The translations under genes were made by a program, and so were the position numbers. The notes below the pieces were generated by a model that did no database searches, was not told where the DNA came from, and saw nothing but the letters and a program-made list of their open reading frames with translations. A DNA stretch of 64,000 nt from Candidatus Defluviibacillus avedoerensis (GTDB lineage: Bacteria > Pseudomonadota > Gammaproteobacteria > Burkholderiales > Burkholderiaceae_C), in assembly GCA_016703665.1 (NCBI GenBank), contig JADJBS010000006.1, forward strand, positions 186,001-250,000. Direction: 5' to 3'. How positions within the stretch are numbered: the first letter of the stretch is position 1; the number at the start of each line of letters is the position of its first letter. Shown here piece after piece: positions 26,862 to 38,451 of the stretch.

Positions 26862-28521
26862 GTTCCCCAGGCGACTGTGTGTCCCACCAGCGTTCAGACA
26901 GGCCGAAGCTCTCGGCACGTACCAGCGGCCACCAGTAACGGAACACCGCGTGCAGATCGTCAATGTCCGTCTGCAATAGCGCCCCAGCCTCAATTTGAGG
27001 AACTAGATTGGACAACAAACGCACCTCGTTCTCGTTGACCCGCCGAACGATGTGATGGGTACGGATCTGGTTAGGGTGTGACAGCCCCGCCGCCTGAACA
27101 ATCTCCTTCAGTGCTTTCAAGGTTTCATCGTGAAACCTGAAAACCCGCTCAGCTTTGTCAGGCACCACCAGTGCCTGCTGGCGTCCTGGGTCCTGCGTGG
27201 TCACACCCGTCGGGCAATGCCCGGTGTGGCAATGCTGAGCCTGGATACAACCTAAAGCGAACATGAAGCCCCGCGCGCTGTTCACCCAGTCCGCGCCTAA
27301 GGCCATGAGTCGAACCGCGTCAAAAGCGTTGACCACCTTGCCTGCGCTGCCCAAGCGCACCTTGCCGCGCAAGCCTAAGCCTTTGAGGGTGTTGTGAACC
27401 AGCAGCAAACCTTCCTGAACCGGCGCACCCACATGGTCTGTGAATTCAAGAGGTGCGGCACCGGTCCCCCCTTCCGCGCCGTCCACCACAATAAAGTCAG
27501 GCGTGATACCTGTCACCTGCATGGCCTTGGCCATGGCGAACCACTCCCAAGGGTGGCCAATGCACAGCTTGAAACCAGTCGGCTTGTCCCCAGACAATTC
27601 CCGCAACCGCTGGATAAAGTGCATCAATTCGACAGGTGTTTTAAAGGCGCTGTGACTGGCCGGTGAAACACAGTCCTCCCCGACCGGCACACCGCGCGCC
27701 TGGGCAATTTCAGGCGTGACCTTCGGACCGGGCAGGACACCGCCATGACCTGGCTTGGCACCTTGACTCAGCTTGATCTCAATCATCTTGACCTGCGGAT
27801 CGCGTGCGTTCTCAGCAAATTTGTCAGCGTTAAATGTGCCATCCGCGTTGCGGCAGCCAAAGTAGCCCGAGCCAATCTCCCAGATCAAGTCCCCGCCGTT
27901 GGCGCGGTGATGAACCGAGATCGATCCCTCCCCCGTGTCATGCGCGAAGCGGCCCTTTTTGGCGCCAGAATTCAGCGCCAGTATGGCGTTAGCTGAAAGA
28001 GCCCCAAAACTCATGGCCGAGATGTTGAAAACGCTGGCGTGATAAGGCTGCGCGCGCTCAGGACCAATCACGGTGCGAAAGTCGTGTGAATCTATGTGGG
28101 TCGGGGCAACAGAATGATTGATCCACTCATAACCCGTCGCCCCTACGTCCAGCTGGGTCCCAAAGGGGCGTTTGTCGGATTCGCCCTTGGCACGTGCATA
28201 GACAATGGTCCGTTGTGAGCGCGAGAAAGGGGCTGAGTCATTGTCGCCTTCAATGAAGTACTGCCGGATCTCTGGCCTGATAAATTCAAGCCCATAGCGG
28301 ATATGGCCAATGACCGGGTAATTGCGCAAAACGGCGCGACGGGTTTGCCGCAGGTCATACACGCCGACAATGCTCAGACCCAGGCAGGTACAAAAAGCCG
28401 CAGCTGTGGTCAAGTCCCTGGTGCCATTGATCCAATAGGACAGGCTGCCCAAGGCGCCCAAGACGCACAAACCAAAAGCTGAATAGCGAATGGGGTAGAA
28501 CCTGTTCAAGGTTTCCAGCAT
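26848..28521 (-). CDS. FMN-binding glutamate synthase family protein
   Basis: A 557-aa membrane-anchored protein. Two N-terminal membrane helices (about 13-33 and 38-58) precede a glutamate-synthase FMN domain with SFGALSANAILALNSGAKKG, HTGEGSISVHH-like DTGEGSISVHHRANGGDL, IEIKLSQGAKPGHGG, DGAEGGTGAAPLEF and a Cys cluster in CIQAQHCHTGHCPTGV. The last resembles the Fe-S ligand region. There is no glutaminase domain, so it is not a complete GOGAT; related proteins are of uncertain substrate. The gene overlaps the end of the EAL gene and its start side faces a LysR gene on the same strand. Confidence 0.85.
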   Translation of the reverse strand: MLETLNRFYPIRYSAFGLCVLGALGSLSYWINGTRDLTTAAAFCTCLGLSIVGVYDLRQTRRAVLRNYPVIGHIRYGLEFIRPEIRQYFIEGDNDSAPFSRSQRTIVYARAKGESDKRPFGTQLDVGATGYEWINHSVAPTHIDSHDFRTVIGPERAQPYHASVFNISAMSFGALSANAILALNSGAKKGRFAHDTGEGSISVHHRANGGDLIWEIGSGYFGCRNADGTFNADKFAENARDPQVKMIEIKLSQGAKPGHGGVLPGPKVTPEIAQARGVPVGEDCVSPASHSAFKTPVELMHFIQRLRELSGDKPTGFKLCIGHPWEWFAMAKAMQVTGITPDFIVVDGAEGGTGAAPLEFTDHVGAPVQEGLLLVHNTLKGLGLRGKVRLGSAGKVVNAFDAVRLMALGADWVNSARGFMFALGCIQAQHCHTGHCPTGVTTQDPGRQQALVVPDKAERVFRFHDETLKALKEIVQAAGLSHPNQIRTHHIVRRVNENEVRLLSNLVPQIEAGALLQTDIDDLHAVFRYWWPLVRAESFGLSERWWDTQSPGELKAV

Positions 28522-28608
28522 AGATGTCCTCTTGTTCGCAGTCGTGCAGGCATTATGCTTTTTGCCTCTGCTGCGACGGGCTGGGTTTGTACGGGTAGCG
28601 CAGCAGCT

Positions 28609-29499
28609 TCAAGCCAGCAGCAGAGGCAGTTCTGCCGCCAGAAAATCATAGACGGCGCGTATGCGAGGCGTGCTGCGGATTTCCCGGTGGACGGCCAGCC
28701 AGACAGGTAAGGAGGGAATGCGCAGTTGTGGCAGCAGCGCGATGACCTCAGGATCCGTGCGGGCAACGTAATCCGCCACGAACCCAATGCCAATACCCGC
28801 ACGCACCATTTGCCAATAAGCCACAAAGTCGTCACAGCGCACCGGGAAAAAGTCTGCCGTCAAATCCAGGCCAAAGTGACGAAATCCGCGGATGATGTTC
28901 TCGTCCTGGTCGTGTCCGATCACCGTGTGCTGCCTCAGATCCAGCGCTTCTTTGGGCGCGCCGTACCGATTCACATAGCTCTGATGAGCGAAAGTCCCCA
29001 GGGCAACATTGCCCACGCGGCGTGCTATCACGGAGCTTTGCTGCGGCGGCACCATTCGTATCGCGATGTCCGCCTCACGGCGCAGCAGATTGCTTACTGC
29101 GTTGCTGGAGACCACCTCCACCTGAATCGCCGGAAACACGACCCGCATCTTGGCCAGCAAGCCCGGCAACAAATAAGTCGCAACCGTGGTGCTGGCGGTC
29201 AAACGCACCGAGCCCGCCAGGTTGACCTGCGCCTTCGCCAAGCCCTGGGAGAGGTTCAGGGCGGCCTGCTCCATCTGCCGGGCAGACTCGGCCACCGTCA
29301 GCGCCATGGCGGTGGGTCGCAAGCCCCGCCCGGTGCGCTCAAAGAGGGGCACCCCTAATTGCGCCTCCAATTCGGCAATGTGTCTGCCCAGAGTGGGCTG
29401 GCTGGACTTCAGTGCCTTGGCGGCACCCAGCAAGCTCCCGTGTTCCAACGCTGCCAGAAAGCTGCGAACCAAATCCCAGTCAAAGACTTTGGTATTCAT
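28609..29499 (-). CDS. LysR family transcriptional regulator
   Basis: A 296-aa regulator with an N-terminal winged helix (about 4-63: WDLVRSFLAALEHGSLLGAAK, SQPTLGRHIAELEAQLGVPLFER) and a periplasmic-binding-protein-like effector domain. It is divergent from the dehydrogenase gene at 29601 with about 100 bases between them, the usual LysR arrangement, so the dehydrogenase-Acg operon is the likely target. Start MNTKVFDWD at 29499 was chosen over upstream in-frame codons because it fits the family N-terminus. Confidence 0.88.
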   Translation of the reverse strand: MNTKVFDWDLVRSFLAALEHGSLLGAAKALKSSQPTLGRHIAELEAQLGVPLFERTGRGLRPTAMALTVAESARQMEQAALNLSQGLAKAQVNLAGSVRLTASTTVATYLLPGLLAKMRVVFPAIQVEVVSSNAVSNLLRREADIAIRMVPPQQSSVIARRVGNVALGTFAHQSYVNRYGAPKEALDLRQHTVIGHDQDENIIRGFRHFGLDLTADFFPVRCDDFVAYWQMVRAGIGIGFVADYVARTDPEVIALLPQLRIPSLPVWLAVHREIRSTPRIRAVYDFLAAELPLLLA

Positions 29500-29600
29500 T
29501 ATTGAAATTCTGTTATGACGAGTTAGCCAATTGTCGAATACCTCCGAAGTTTTCACAATCTATTCCATACCGTTTAACCCTCATTCATCTGGAATTCAAC

Positions 29601-30632
29601 ATGTCCACACCCCGCACCGTCTTGATTCTTGGCGCCCGTGGCCGCTTTGGCCTCGCAGCGGCTCGGGCTTTTGCCCAGGCAGGCTGGCAAGTACGGGCGC
29701 AAGTCCGTCCCGATAGACCAACCGCAGATCAACTGAGCATCATTCCCGGCGTGACCCGCTTGCCCATTGCCCTGGACGACCAGCAGGCCCTGCTGGCGGC
29801 TGCGGATGGCGTATCAGTCGTGGTTCACGCATTGAACCCGCTCTACACCAACGCGCAATGGCGCACGGTCGCGCCAGCCCTGCTGGCGCAATCCATAGCG
29901 CTGTGCCGGGCGTTGCGGGCATGTTTGATGCTGCCAGGCAATGTCTATAACTACGGCGAGAACATGCCCGAAGTCCTGCGTGAAGACACGCCCCAGCAAG
30001 CCAACACGGTCAAAGGTCAGGCGCGCATCGCCATGGAACAACGCCTGGCACAGGCCTGCGCCGATGGCCAGATGCAGGCGCTTGTCATCCGTGCTGGCGA
30101 CTTCTTTGGCTGTGGCACGGGCTCATGGCTGGACCAGGCCATGTTACCCAAGCTCCCCAAAGGCCTGTTCACCTACCCTGGTGGCATGGACACCCCCAGG
30201 GCCTGGGCCTATCTGCCGGATCTGGCGAAGACCTTTGTTGCCGTTGCCGAAAAACGGGCCGACTTGCCTGCTTTCGACACCTTTCACTTCAGTGGTTACC
30301 AGTTGACCGGGCGTGACTGGGTCAACGCATTGACACCTGTGGCTAGAGCGCAAGGCTGGATCAAACCCGACGGTGAACTCAAGATGGGTGGCATGCCCTG
30401 GTCATTGATCCGCATGGGGGCCATCTTTATGCCGGTGTGGGCATCACTGCTGGAAATGCGCTATTTGTGGGACTGCGCGCACAGACTGGACAACGCCAAG
30501 CTCGTCGCCTTGCTGGGGTCAGAACCTCACACCACGCTGCCTGCTGCTTTGCGCTCAAGCCTGCAAGACTTGAGTTTGCTAGGCGCAGCGACATCTGAGC
30601 CAAGCAAGCTACCTTCTCACGTAACCCGGTGA
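29601..30632 (+). CDS. NAD(P)-dependent Rossmann-fold oxidoreductase/epimerase-like protein
   Basis: A 343-aa protein starting MSTPRTVLILGARGRFGLAA, with the GxxGxxG-type nucleotide site (GARGRFG) of atypical short-chain dehydrogenases. It then shows VVVHALNPLYTN and LPGNVYNYGEN (possible Tyr of the active site), and later YLPDLAKTFVAVAEK. Substrate unknown. Divergent from a LysR regulator. Its TGA overlaps the region of the next start, so it is translationally linked with the Acg-family gene. Confidence 0.8.
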   Translation: MSTPRTVLILGARGRFGLAAARAFAQAGWQVRAQVRPDRPTADQLSIIPGVTRLPIALDDQQALLAAADGVSVVVHALNPLYTNAQWRTVAPALLAQSIALCRALRACLMLPGNVYNYGENMPEVLREDTPQQANTVKGQARIAMEQRLAQACADGQMQALVIRAGDFFGCGTGSWLDQAMLPKLPKGLFTYPGGMDTPRAWAYLPDLAKTFVAVAEKRADLPAFDTFHFSGYQLTGRDWVNALTPVARAQGWIKPDGELKMGGMPWSLIRMGAIFMPVWASLLEMRYLWDCAHRLDNAKLVALLGSEPHTTLPAALRSSLQDLSLLGAATSEPSKLPSHVTR

Positions 30633-30637
30633 TCACG

Positions 30638-31789
30638 ATGAAACGCCGTACATCTCTCCAATTGATCGGTGGCGGCCTGGTTTTCGCCGCCGCGCCCATG
30701 CTGACCGCCTGTTCCTCAGACTTGCCACCGCAAGCGCTGGTGGCCTGGCAAGGACCTGGTAACGAAACTGATGTGCGCAAGTGGATACTGAGCTACGCGA
30801 TCCTGGCGCCGAATTCACACAACCTGCAGTCATGGCGGGTCGATTTGCGCCAGCAGGGCATCATCACCCTCTATTGCGACACCACGCGCCTGCTGCCCGA
30901 GACCGATCCGTATTCGCGGCAAATCGTGATGGCACAGGGGACATTTCTTGAGTTGCTGGATCTGGCCGCCCGCGAAAAGGGTTTTCGCACGACGATTGAA
31001 CTCTTCCCGCAAGGCGAGTTCGGTCCCAAAGCGGTGGACCAGCGCCCCGTGGCCCGGGTGCGTTTGGAGGCAGACGCCTCAGTCACCAAAGACCCGCTGT
31101 TCGCGCAGATCCTGAGGCGCCACACCAATCGCGAAGCCTACGAGGCCAGGCCCGTCCTGCCCGACGCCGTGCGTGCCATCCAAACCAGCGTGGCGTCAGC
31201 GGGTCTGCAGCTTGGCATGCTGACCCAAGGCGACGCCCTGCAGCAGCACCGTGCGATTGCGAAGGAGGCCTGGCGCATTGAAATGATCACGCCACGCACC
31301 ATCCTGGAGTCCTACAAGGTGTTGCGTGTGGGGCCGGAGGAAATCGCAAAACACCGCGATGGACTGAGCGTGAATGCGCCGCTGGCTCGCACACTCGTCA
31401 GTCTGGGTCTCTTTGACCGCAGCAAAGCGCCCACGTCAGACGACATCGCGGTAACGAGCCAGATCAAGGACTTCAATGCCAAGATCGATTCCACCGGTGC
31501 ATTCTTCTGGCTTGTGACTGATGGCAATGACCGCACAACCCAGGTTAATGCCGGTCGTGCCTATGCGCGCGCGCAACTCGCCGCCACGGCGCTTGGGCTG
31601 TCCATGCATCCCCTATCGCAGGCTTTGCAGGAATACCCCGAGCAGGCCAAGCCCTATGCCGACATCCATCGCATGCTGGGCGCAGACGCTGCCCGGCAGA
31701 CCGTGCAGATGTGGGCTCGGCTCGGGTATGCGCCTGCAGTTCAACCATCACCCCGGCGCGGTATGGCGAGTCACCTGATCAGTGCCTGA
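30638..31789 (+). CDS. Acg-family FMN-binding oxidoreductase (nitroreductase-like), Tat lipoprotein
   Basis: A 383-aa exported protein. The N-terminus has a Tat-type twin arginine (MKRRTSLQLIGGG) followed by a hydrophobic core and a lipobox-like LTAC at residue ~25, so it may be a Tat-exported lipoprotein. The mature part has LAPNSHNLQSWRV, the nitroreductase/Acg marker, and RAYARAQLAATALGLSMHPLSQAL near the C-terminus. Start at 30638 has GGTGA upstream; a GTG at 30629 is the alternative. The stop abuts the convergent tgt stop with no spacer. Physiological substrate unknown. Confidence 0.8.
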   Translation: MKRRTSLQLIGGGLVFAAAPMLTACSSDLPPQALVAWQGPGNETDVRKWILSYAILAPNSHNLQSWRVDLRQQGIITLYCDTTRLLPETDPYSRQIVMAQGTFLELLDLAAREKGFRTTIELFPQGEFGPKAVDQRPVARVRLEADASVTKDPLFAQILRRHTNREAYEARPVLPDAVRAIQTSVASAGLQLGMLTQGDALQQHRAIAKEAWRIEMITPRTILESYKVLRVGPEEIAKHRDGLSVNAPLARTLVSLGLFDRSKAPTSDDIAVTSQIKDFNAKIDSTGAFFWLVTDGNDRTTQVNAGRAYARAQLAATALGLSMHPLSQALQEYPEQAKPYADIHRMLGADAARQTVQMWARLGYAPAVQPSPRRGMASHLISA

Positions 31790-32950
31790 TCAAACGCCCC
31801 GAGCCCTGTCGGAGTGAAACTGCGCCACATAGGCGCCAAAGCGGCCTGCGTCCAGCGCATCGCGCACCTCTTGCATCAGGTTCAAAAAATAATGCAGGTT
31901 GTGAATGCTTGCCAGCATCGGGCCCAGCATTTCGCCACAACGGTCCAGGTGATGCAGGTAGGCGCGGCTAAAGCCCCCGCTGCTGCTGCCGTCTGGCCGG
32001 GTGTGGCCTTTACAGCAGTAGCAGGTACAGGTGCTGTCCAGCGGGCCCTGGTCGGTTTTGTGGCGGGCATTGCGGATTTTCAGGTCGCCAAAGCGGGTAA
32101 ACAAATGCCCGTTGCGCGCGTTGCGGGTGGGCATCACACAGTCGAACATATCAACCCCGTTTTGCACCCCGGCGACCAAATCCTCCGGCGTGCCCACACC
32201 CATGAGGTAGCGCGGCTTATGGGCGGGCAAGCGATGCGGTGTGTGCGCCATGATACGCAGCATGTCCTCTTTGGGCTCACCCACGCTCACACCACCCACG
32301 GCATAGCCGGGCAAGTCCATTTCGACCAGCGCAGCAAGCGACTCCTCGCGCAAGCCCTCAAACATGCCACCCTGCACAATGCCAAAGAGGGCATTGGGAT
32401 TGGCCAGTCGCTCGAACTCAGCCATGCAACGCACTGCCCAGCGGCGTGACAGCTCCATCGAAACGCGCGCTTCGCGCTCAGTCGTCAGCTTGCCCTTGGT
32501 CTCGTAAGGTGTGCACTCGTCAAATTGCATCACGATGTCGCTGTTCAGCACGGTCTGGATCTGCATGCTGATCTCAGGCGTCAGGAACAGTTTGTCGCCG
32601 TTCACCGGCGATGCAAAGCGAACGCCTTCTTCGCTGATCTTGCGCATCTCGCCCAGCGACCACACCTGAAATCCGCCCGAATCGGTCAGGATCGGCTTGT
32701 TCCAACGCTCAAATTGATGCAAGCCACCAAACTGCGCCATCACATCCAGTCCAGGTCGCATCCACAAGTGGAATGTGTTGCCTAGGATGATTTGTGCGCC
32801 CATCTCTTCCAGGCTGCGCGGCATGACGCCTTTGACGGTGCCATAGGTGCCCACCGGCATGAAGATAGGGGTTTGTACAACGCCGTGGTTCAGCGTAAGC
32901 TGGCCTCGGCGGGCATGGCCGTCTGTGGCCTTGAGTTCAAATTGGAGCAT
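31790..32950 (-). CDS. tgt: tRNA-guanine transglycosylase
   Basis: Exchanges G34 for preQ1 in GUN-anticodon tRNAs, in queuosine biosynthesis. The 386-aa protein has the catalytic Asp motif LTDSGGFQVWSL, the nucleophile Asp in GVDMFDCVMPTRNARNG, and the zinc site CTCYCC ... HLDRCGEM ... IHNLHYF. Normal length. It is in the same orientation as queA (next enzyme), with a 47-aa ORF between. yajC-secDF, usually next to tgt, are 17.8 kb away here. Confidence 0.96.
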   Translation of the reverse strand: MLQFELKATDGHARRGQLTLNHGVVQTPIFMPVGTYGTVKGVMPRSLEEMGAQIILGNTFHLWMRPGLDVMAQFGGLHQFERWNKPILTDSGGFQVWSLGEMRKISEEGVRFASPVNGDKLFLTPEISMQIQTVLNSDIVMQFDECTPYETKGKLTTEREARVSMELSRRWAVRCMAEFERLANPNALFGIVQGGMFEGLREESLAALVEMDLPGYAVGGVSVGEPKEDMLRIMAHTPHRLPAHKPRYLMGVGTPEDLVAGVQNGVDMFDCVMPTRNARNGHLFTRFGDLKIRNARHKTDQGPLDSTCTCYCCKGHTRPDGSSSGGFSRAYLHHLDRCGEMLGPMLASIHNLHYFLNLMQEVRDALDAGRFGAYVAQFHSDRARGV

Positions 32951-32997
32951 GCGGCGATTTTAGAAGGCGCATGCCACAGCGCCGAGGTGCAACTGAT

Positions 32998-33141
32998 TCA
33001 GCGTACGGTGTCAACGACAACGGCCGTCGTTTCTGCCGAGGACTCAGAATTAGCCCAGGCCAGTGCGCCCAACACACCCAAGCCTAGCGCAACCCCACAG
33101 GCTAAGACAATGCGGCCAATGAGTTGGTAGGCGGTGGTCAT
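32998..33141 (-). CDS. Small membrane protein, 47 aa
   Basis: Short ORF with MTTAYQLIGRIVLACGVALG at the N-terminus, one clear membrane helix (about residues 8-29) and a short polar tail ending EDTVR-like (VVVDTVR). It fits neatly in the gap between queA and tgt and has an AGAAGAAA purine tract about 7 bases upstream. The frame is open further upstream, but those residues are poorly supported. No known family is recognised; its reality rests on the hydrophobic pattern and position. Confidence 0.45.
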   Translation of the reverse strand: MTTAYQLIGRIVLACGVALGLGVLGALAWANSESSAETTAVVVDTVR

Positions 33142-33278
33142 GATGTCGTTTCTTCTGAGGGGCGTTTTGGTGGCGCCAAGTGTCGCCGAAATTCGGGCAA
33201 TTTCCAGGGGCAGCAAGCAAGAATTACCTGAAAATTTTGTGATTGCGCATTCCGTCACCCTGTGGGCGTGGCCGCTGA

Positions 33279-34310
33279 TCAGTCTGTTTGCCGCTCCAGC
33301 AGCATCGCGTCGCCATAGCTGAAAAAACGGTAGCGCTGCTGGATGGCATGTCGGTACAGGCCCATCACCCGCTCGTACCCTGCGAATGCGCTGACCAGCA
33401 TCATCAGCGTGGACTTGGGCAAATGGAAGTTCGTCAGCAACACATCCACCACCTTGAAGTCAAACCCGGGGGTAATGAAGATCCGCGTGTCGCCCTCGGT
33501 CTGGCCTGTGCTGGCCCAGGATTCGAGTGTACGGACGCTGGTCGTACCGACCGCCACGATGCGGCCTCCGCTAGCTTGGGTCTGGCGGATCAGCTCAATC
33601 GTTGCCTGAGGAACCGCATAGCGCTCGGCGTGCATCTGGTGATCGGCAATGTTCTCAGTCTTCACCGGCTGGAAGGTGCCAGCGCCCACATGCAGGGTGA
33701 CGGCGGCGCGCTGCACGCCCCCGGCCGCCAGTTCTGCCAGCAAAGCCTCATCAAAATGCAGTGCCGCCGTGGGTGCTGCCACGGCGCCAGGCGCACGGGC
33801 AAATACCGTCTGGTAGCGGGATTCGTCCTCAGCGTCGTCCGCGTGGGTAATGTAGGGCGGCAGCGGCACATGACCATGCTGCTGCATCAAGGTGTAAGGG
33901 TCTTCGCTGAATACCAGTCGGAAGAGCGCACCGTCATCCGCTGGCCAGCGCCCCACCAGCGTGGCGCTGAATCCCCCCACCATCACCAGCACCGTGCCCA
34001 CAGGCGGCTTCTTGCCCACCTTCATGTGGGCGACCACCTCATTGCCTTGCAGAACGCGCTCCACCAGCAACTCCAGCTTGCCGCCCGTGGGTTTTTCCCC
34101 AAACAGACGAGCCTTCACCACCTTGGTGTCGTTGAAGATCAACAAGTCGCCTGCACGCAGCAAGCCCGGCAGTTCCCGGTAAATCCGGTCCACAGGTGGG
34201 TCTGTGCGCCCGTCCAGCAGGCGCGAGCCACTGCGCTCGGCCGCAGGGTGCTGGGCGATCAGTTCCGGGGGTAACTCAAAGTCGAAGTCACTGAGGGTAT
34301 GGACACGCAT
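33279..34310 (-). CDS. queA: S-adenosylmethionine:tRNA ribosyltransferase-isomerase
   Basis: Adds the epoxycyclopentane part of queuosine to preQ1-tRNA. From MRVHTLSDFDFELPPELIAQHP (start 34310) the protein is 343 aa with LLIFNDTKVVKARLFGEKPTGG, TLHVGAGTFQPVK, MHAERYAVP and NFHLPKSTLMMLVSAFAGYE, all QueA signatures. Divergent from recG with 56 bases between starts, so both promoters overlap there. In-frame codons upstream of 34310 read into recG-side sequence and are rejected. Confidence 0.95.
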   Translation of the reverse strand: MRVHTLSDFDFELPPELIAQHPAAERSGSRLLDGRTDPPVDRIYRELPGLLRAGDLLIFNDTKVVKARLFGEKPTGGKLELLVERVLQGNEVVAHMKVGKKPPVGTVLVMVGGFSATLVGRWPADDGALFRLVFSEDPYTLMQQHGHVPLPPYITHADDAEDESRYQTVFARAPGAVAAPTAALHFDEALLAELAAGGVQRAAVTLHVGAGTFQPVKTENIADHQMHAERYAVPQATIELIRQTQASGGRIVAVGTTSVRTLESWASTGQTEGDTRIFITPGFDFKVVDVLLTNFHLPKSTLMMLVSAFAGYERVMGLYRHAIQQRYRFFSYGDAMLLERQTD

Positions 34311-34366
34311 GGGCAAGGAGGATACGACATGCCAAAGCGCGACAACACGCCGGGCACAATGGCGCC

Positions 34367-36511
<2,145 letters not shown>

Positions 36512-36557
36512 TGCTAGGATTCTGGGCTGCTTCTCAAAAGGCAGTCACAAGGCATTT

Positions 36558-37556
36558 ATGACCCTCACCGAACTCAAATACATCGTTGCCCTGGCCCGCG
36601 AAAAGCACTTTGGCCGGGCGGCGGACGCTTGCCATGTGTCGCAACCCACCTTGTCGGTGGCAATCAAGAAGCTGGAGGAAGAGCTGGAGGTCAAGCTCTT
36701 TGAGCGCAGTGCCAATGAAATTTCCGTCACTCCGCTGGGCGAAGAGATCGTGCAACAAGCGCAAAGCGTGCTGGAGCAATCTGCCAAGATTCGCGACATT
36801 GCCAAGCGCGGCAAAGACCCACTGGCTGGGCCCCTGCGCCTGGGGATCATTTACACCATTGGCCCGTATCTGTTGCCTGACTTGGTACGCCAGACCATTG
36901 CCATGTCACCGCAAATGCCGCTGATGCTGCAAGAGAACTTCACTGTCAAGCTGTTGGAGATGCTGCGAACCGGTGAGATTGACTGCGCCATCCTGGCCGA
37001 GCCCTTCCCGGACACGGGCCTGGCCATTGCCCCGCTGTACGATGAGCCCTTCATGGCCGCTGTGCCCAGCAGCCACCCACTGGCGCAATTCAAAAGCGTG
37101 ACAGCGGAAGTACTCAAAAAAGAAACCATGCTGCTGCTGGGCAACGGTCACTGCTTTCGAGACCATGTGCTGGAAGTCTGCCCCGAGTTCGCGCGCTTTT
37201 CCAGCGACGCCGAGGGCATCCGCAAGAGCTTTGAAGGCTCGTCGCTGGAGACCATCAAACACATGGTGGCTGCCGGCATGGGCGTTACCCTGGTGCCGCG
37301 CCTGTCGGTGCCCAAAGACGCCATTGCGGTTAAAGCACGCCGCCGCAAGGAGGACGCATCCTATGTCAAATACCTGCCGATTCTGGAGGGCTCCCTGGAC
37401 GAGGGATCTCCTGCGACAGGTGCATCCCTGGGCGGCTCGCCCACCCGCCGCATCGTGCTGGCCTGGCGGCGCAGTTTTACCCGTTACGAAGCCATTGCCG
37501 CCCTGCGCAATGCTGTGTATGCCTGTGAGTTGCCAGGCGTGACCCGTTTATCGTAA
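36558..37556 (+). CDS. oxyR: Hydrogen peroxide-inducible regulator OxyR
   Basis: LysR-type peroxide sensor. The 332-aa protein begins MTLTELKYIVALAREKHFGRAA (winged helix) and has the redox loop GNGHCFRDHVLEVCPEF: two Cys nine residues apart, matching the sensing and resolving Cys of E. coli OxyR. An additional, Gly/Ser-rich insertion (near residue 283, GSLDEGSPATGASLGG) is not in E. coli OxyR. Downstream, 10 bases on, is a Dyp peroxidase that fits the regulon. Confidence 0.93.
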   Translation: MTLTELKYIVALAREKHFGRAADACHVSQPTLSVAIKKLEEELEVKLFERSANEISVTPLGEEIVQQAQSVLEQSAKIRDIAKRGKDPLAGPLRLGIIYTIGPYLLPDLVRQTIAMSPQMPLMLQENFTVKLLEMLRTGEIDCAILAEPFPDTGLAIAPLYDEPFMAAVPSSHPLAQFKSVTAEVLKKETMLLLGNGHCFRDHVLEVCPEFARFSSDAEGIRKSFEGSSLETIKHMVAAGMGVTLVPRLSVPKDAIAVKARRRKEDASYVKYLPILEGSLDEGSPATGASLGGSPTRRIVLAWRRSFTRYEAIAALRNAVYACELPGVTRLS

Positions 37557-37566
37557 GGACAAAGAG

Positions 37567-38451
37567 ATGACAAGCACCCAAGCCGGCATCCTGCAAGACT
37601 TGCCCCGTGTGGCGCGTTACCTCAGCTTTGACTTGGCTGAGGTCTCTTCAGCCGCCGCTGCACTGAGTCGCCTGAGAGAGACGCTCCATGGTGACACCGT
37701 GGTCGTGGGCTTGGGGGCGCAAACCGTGGCCGCCCTGGGTGCTAGCGTGCCCGGCTTGCGGCCATTCCCTGACCTGAAGGCAACGGTGGACGTTCCCAAC
37801 ACGCCCGTCGCCCTGTGGTGCTGGCTGCGCAGTTCAGACAAGACCGACCAAGGGCATTTGCTGCACCTCTCGCGTCAAATCGAGCAGTCCGTCGCACCAG
37901 CTTTCAAACTCATCGATGTAACCGATGCCTTCAGCCACGCTGCGGGACACGACTTGTCAGGCTATGAAGACGGGACCGAAAACCCCGAAGAACCTGCACC
38001 CGTGGCGCTGGTCAGCGGTGCAGGCACTGGTTTGGACGGAGGCAGTTTGGTGGCGGTACAGAAGTGGACCCACAAGCTGGACGTGATTGCCAGCATGCCC
38101 CAGCATGCCAAAGACCACACCATCGGTCGGCGCCAATCGGACAACCAAGAGTTGGACGACGCGCCAGCGTCTGCACATGTCAAGCGCACCGCACAAGAGA
38201 GCTTTGAGCCCGAGGCCTTTGTCTGGCGCCGCTCCATGCCCTGGGCCGCTGGACAAGACGGCGGTTTGATGTTCGTGGCTTTTGGGCGTACGCTGGATGC
38301 GTTTGAAGCGCAAATGCGCCGTATGGCAGGTCTGGACGACGGCATGGTGGACGCGCTGTTTGGCATCTCCCAACCCGTGAGTGGTGCCTACCTCTGGTGC
38401 CCGCCTGTTGAAGCAGGACGACTGGATTGGTCTGCGCTGAATCTCAGCTGA
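37567..38451 (+). CDS. Dyp-type heme peroxidase
   Basis: A 294-aa peroxidase of the dye-decolorizing family. Key features are the GxxDG motif in LSGYEDGTENP (distal Asp) and the His in SAHVKRTAQ, the likely proximal heme ligand; FVWRRSMPWAAGQDGGLMFVAFG follows. It lacks a signal peptide. Its stop overlaps the ubiA ATG by one base (TGATG), and it follows oxyR by 10 bases, suggesting peroxide-induced expression. Confidence 0.88.
   Translation: MTSTQAGILQDLPRVARYLSFDLAEVSSAAAALSRLRETLHGDTVVVGLGAQTVAALGASVPGLRPFPDLKATVDVPNTPVALWCWLRSSDKTDQGHLLHLSRQIEQSVAPAFKLIDVTDAFSHAAGHDLSGYEDGTENPEEPAPVALVSGAGTGLDGGSLVAVQKWTHKLDVIASMPQHAKDHTIGRRQSDNQELDDAPASAHVKRTAQESFEPEAFVWRRSMPWAAGQDGGLMFVAFGRTLDAFEAQMRRMAGLDDGMVDALFGISQPVSGAYLWCPPVEAGRLDWSALNLS

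Noticed and set aside
34315..34331. AGGAGG followed by ATG at 34329 as an upstream recG start
   Set aside because: That ATG is out of frame with recG and its frame stops soon after; recG starts at 34367.
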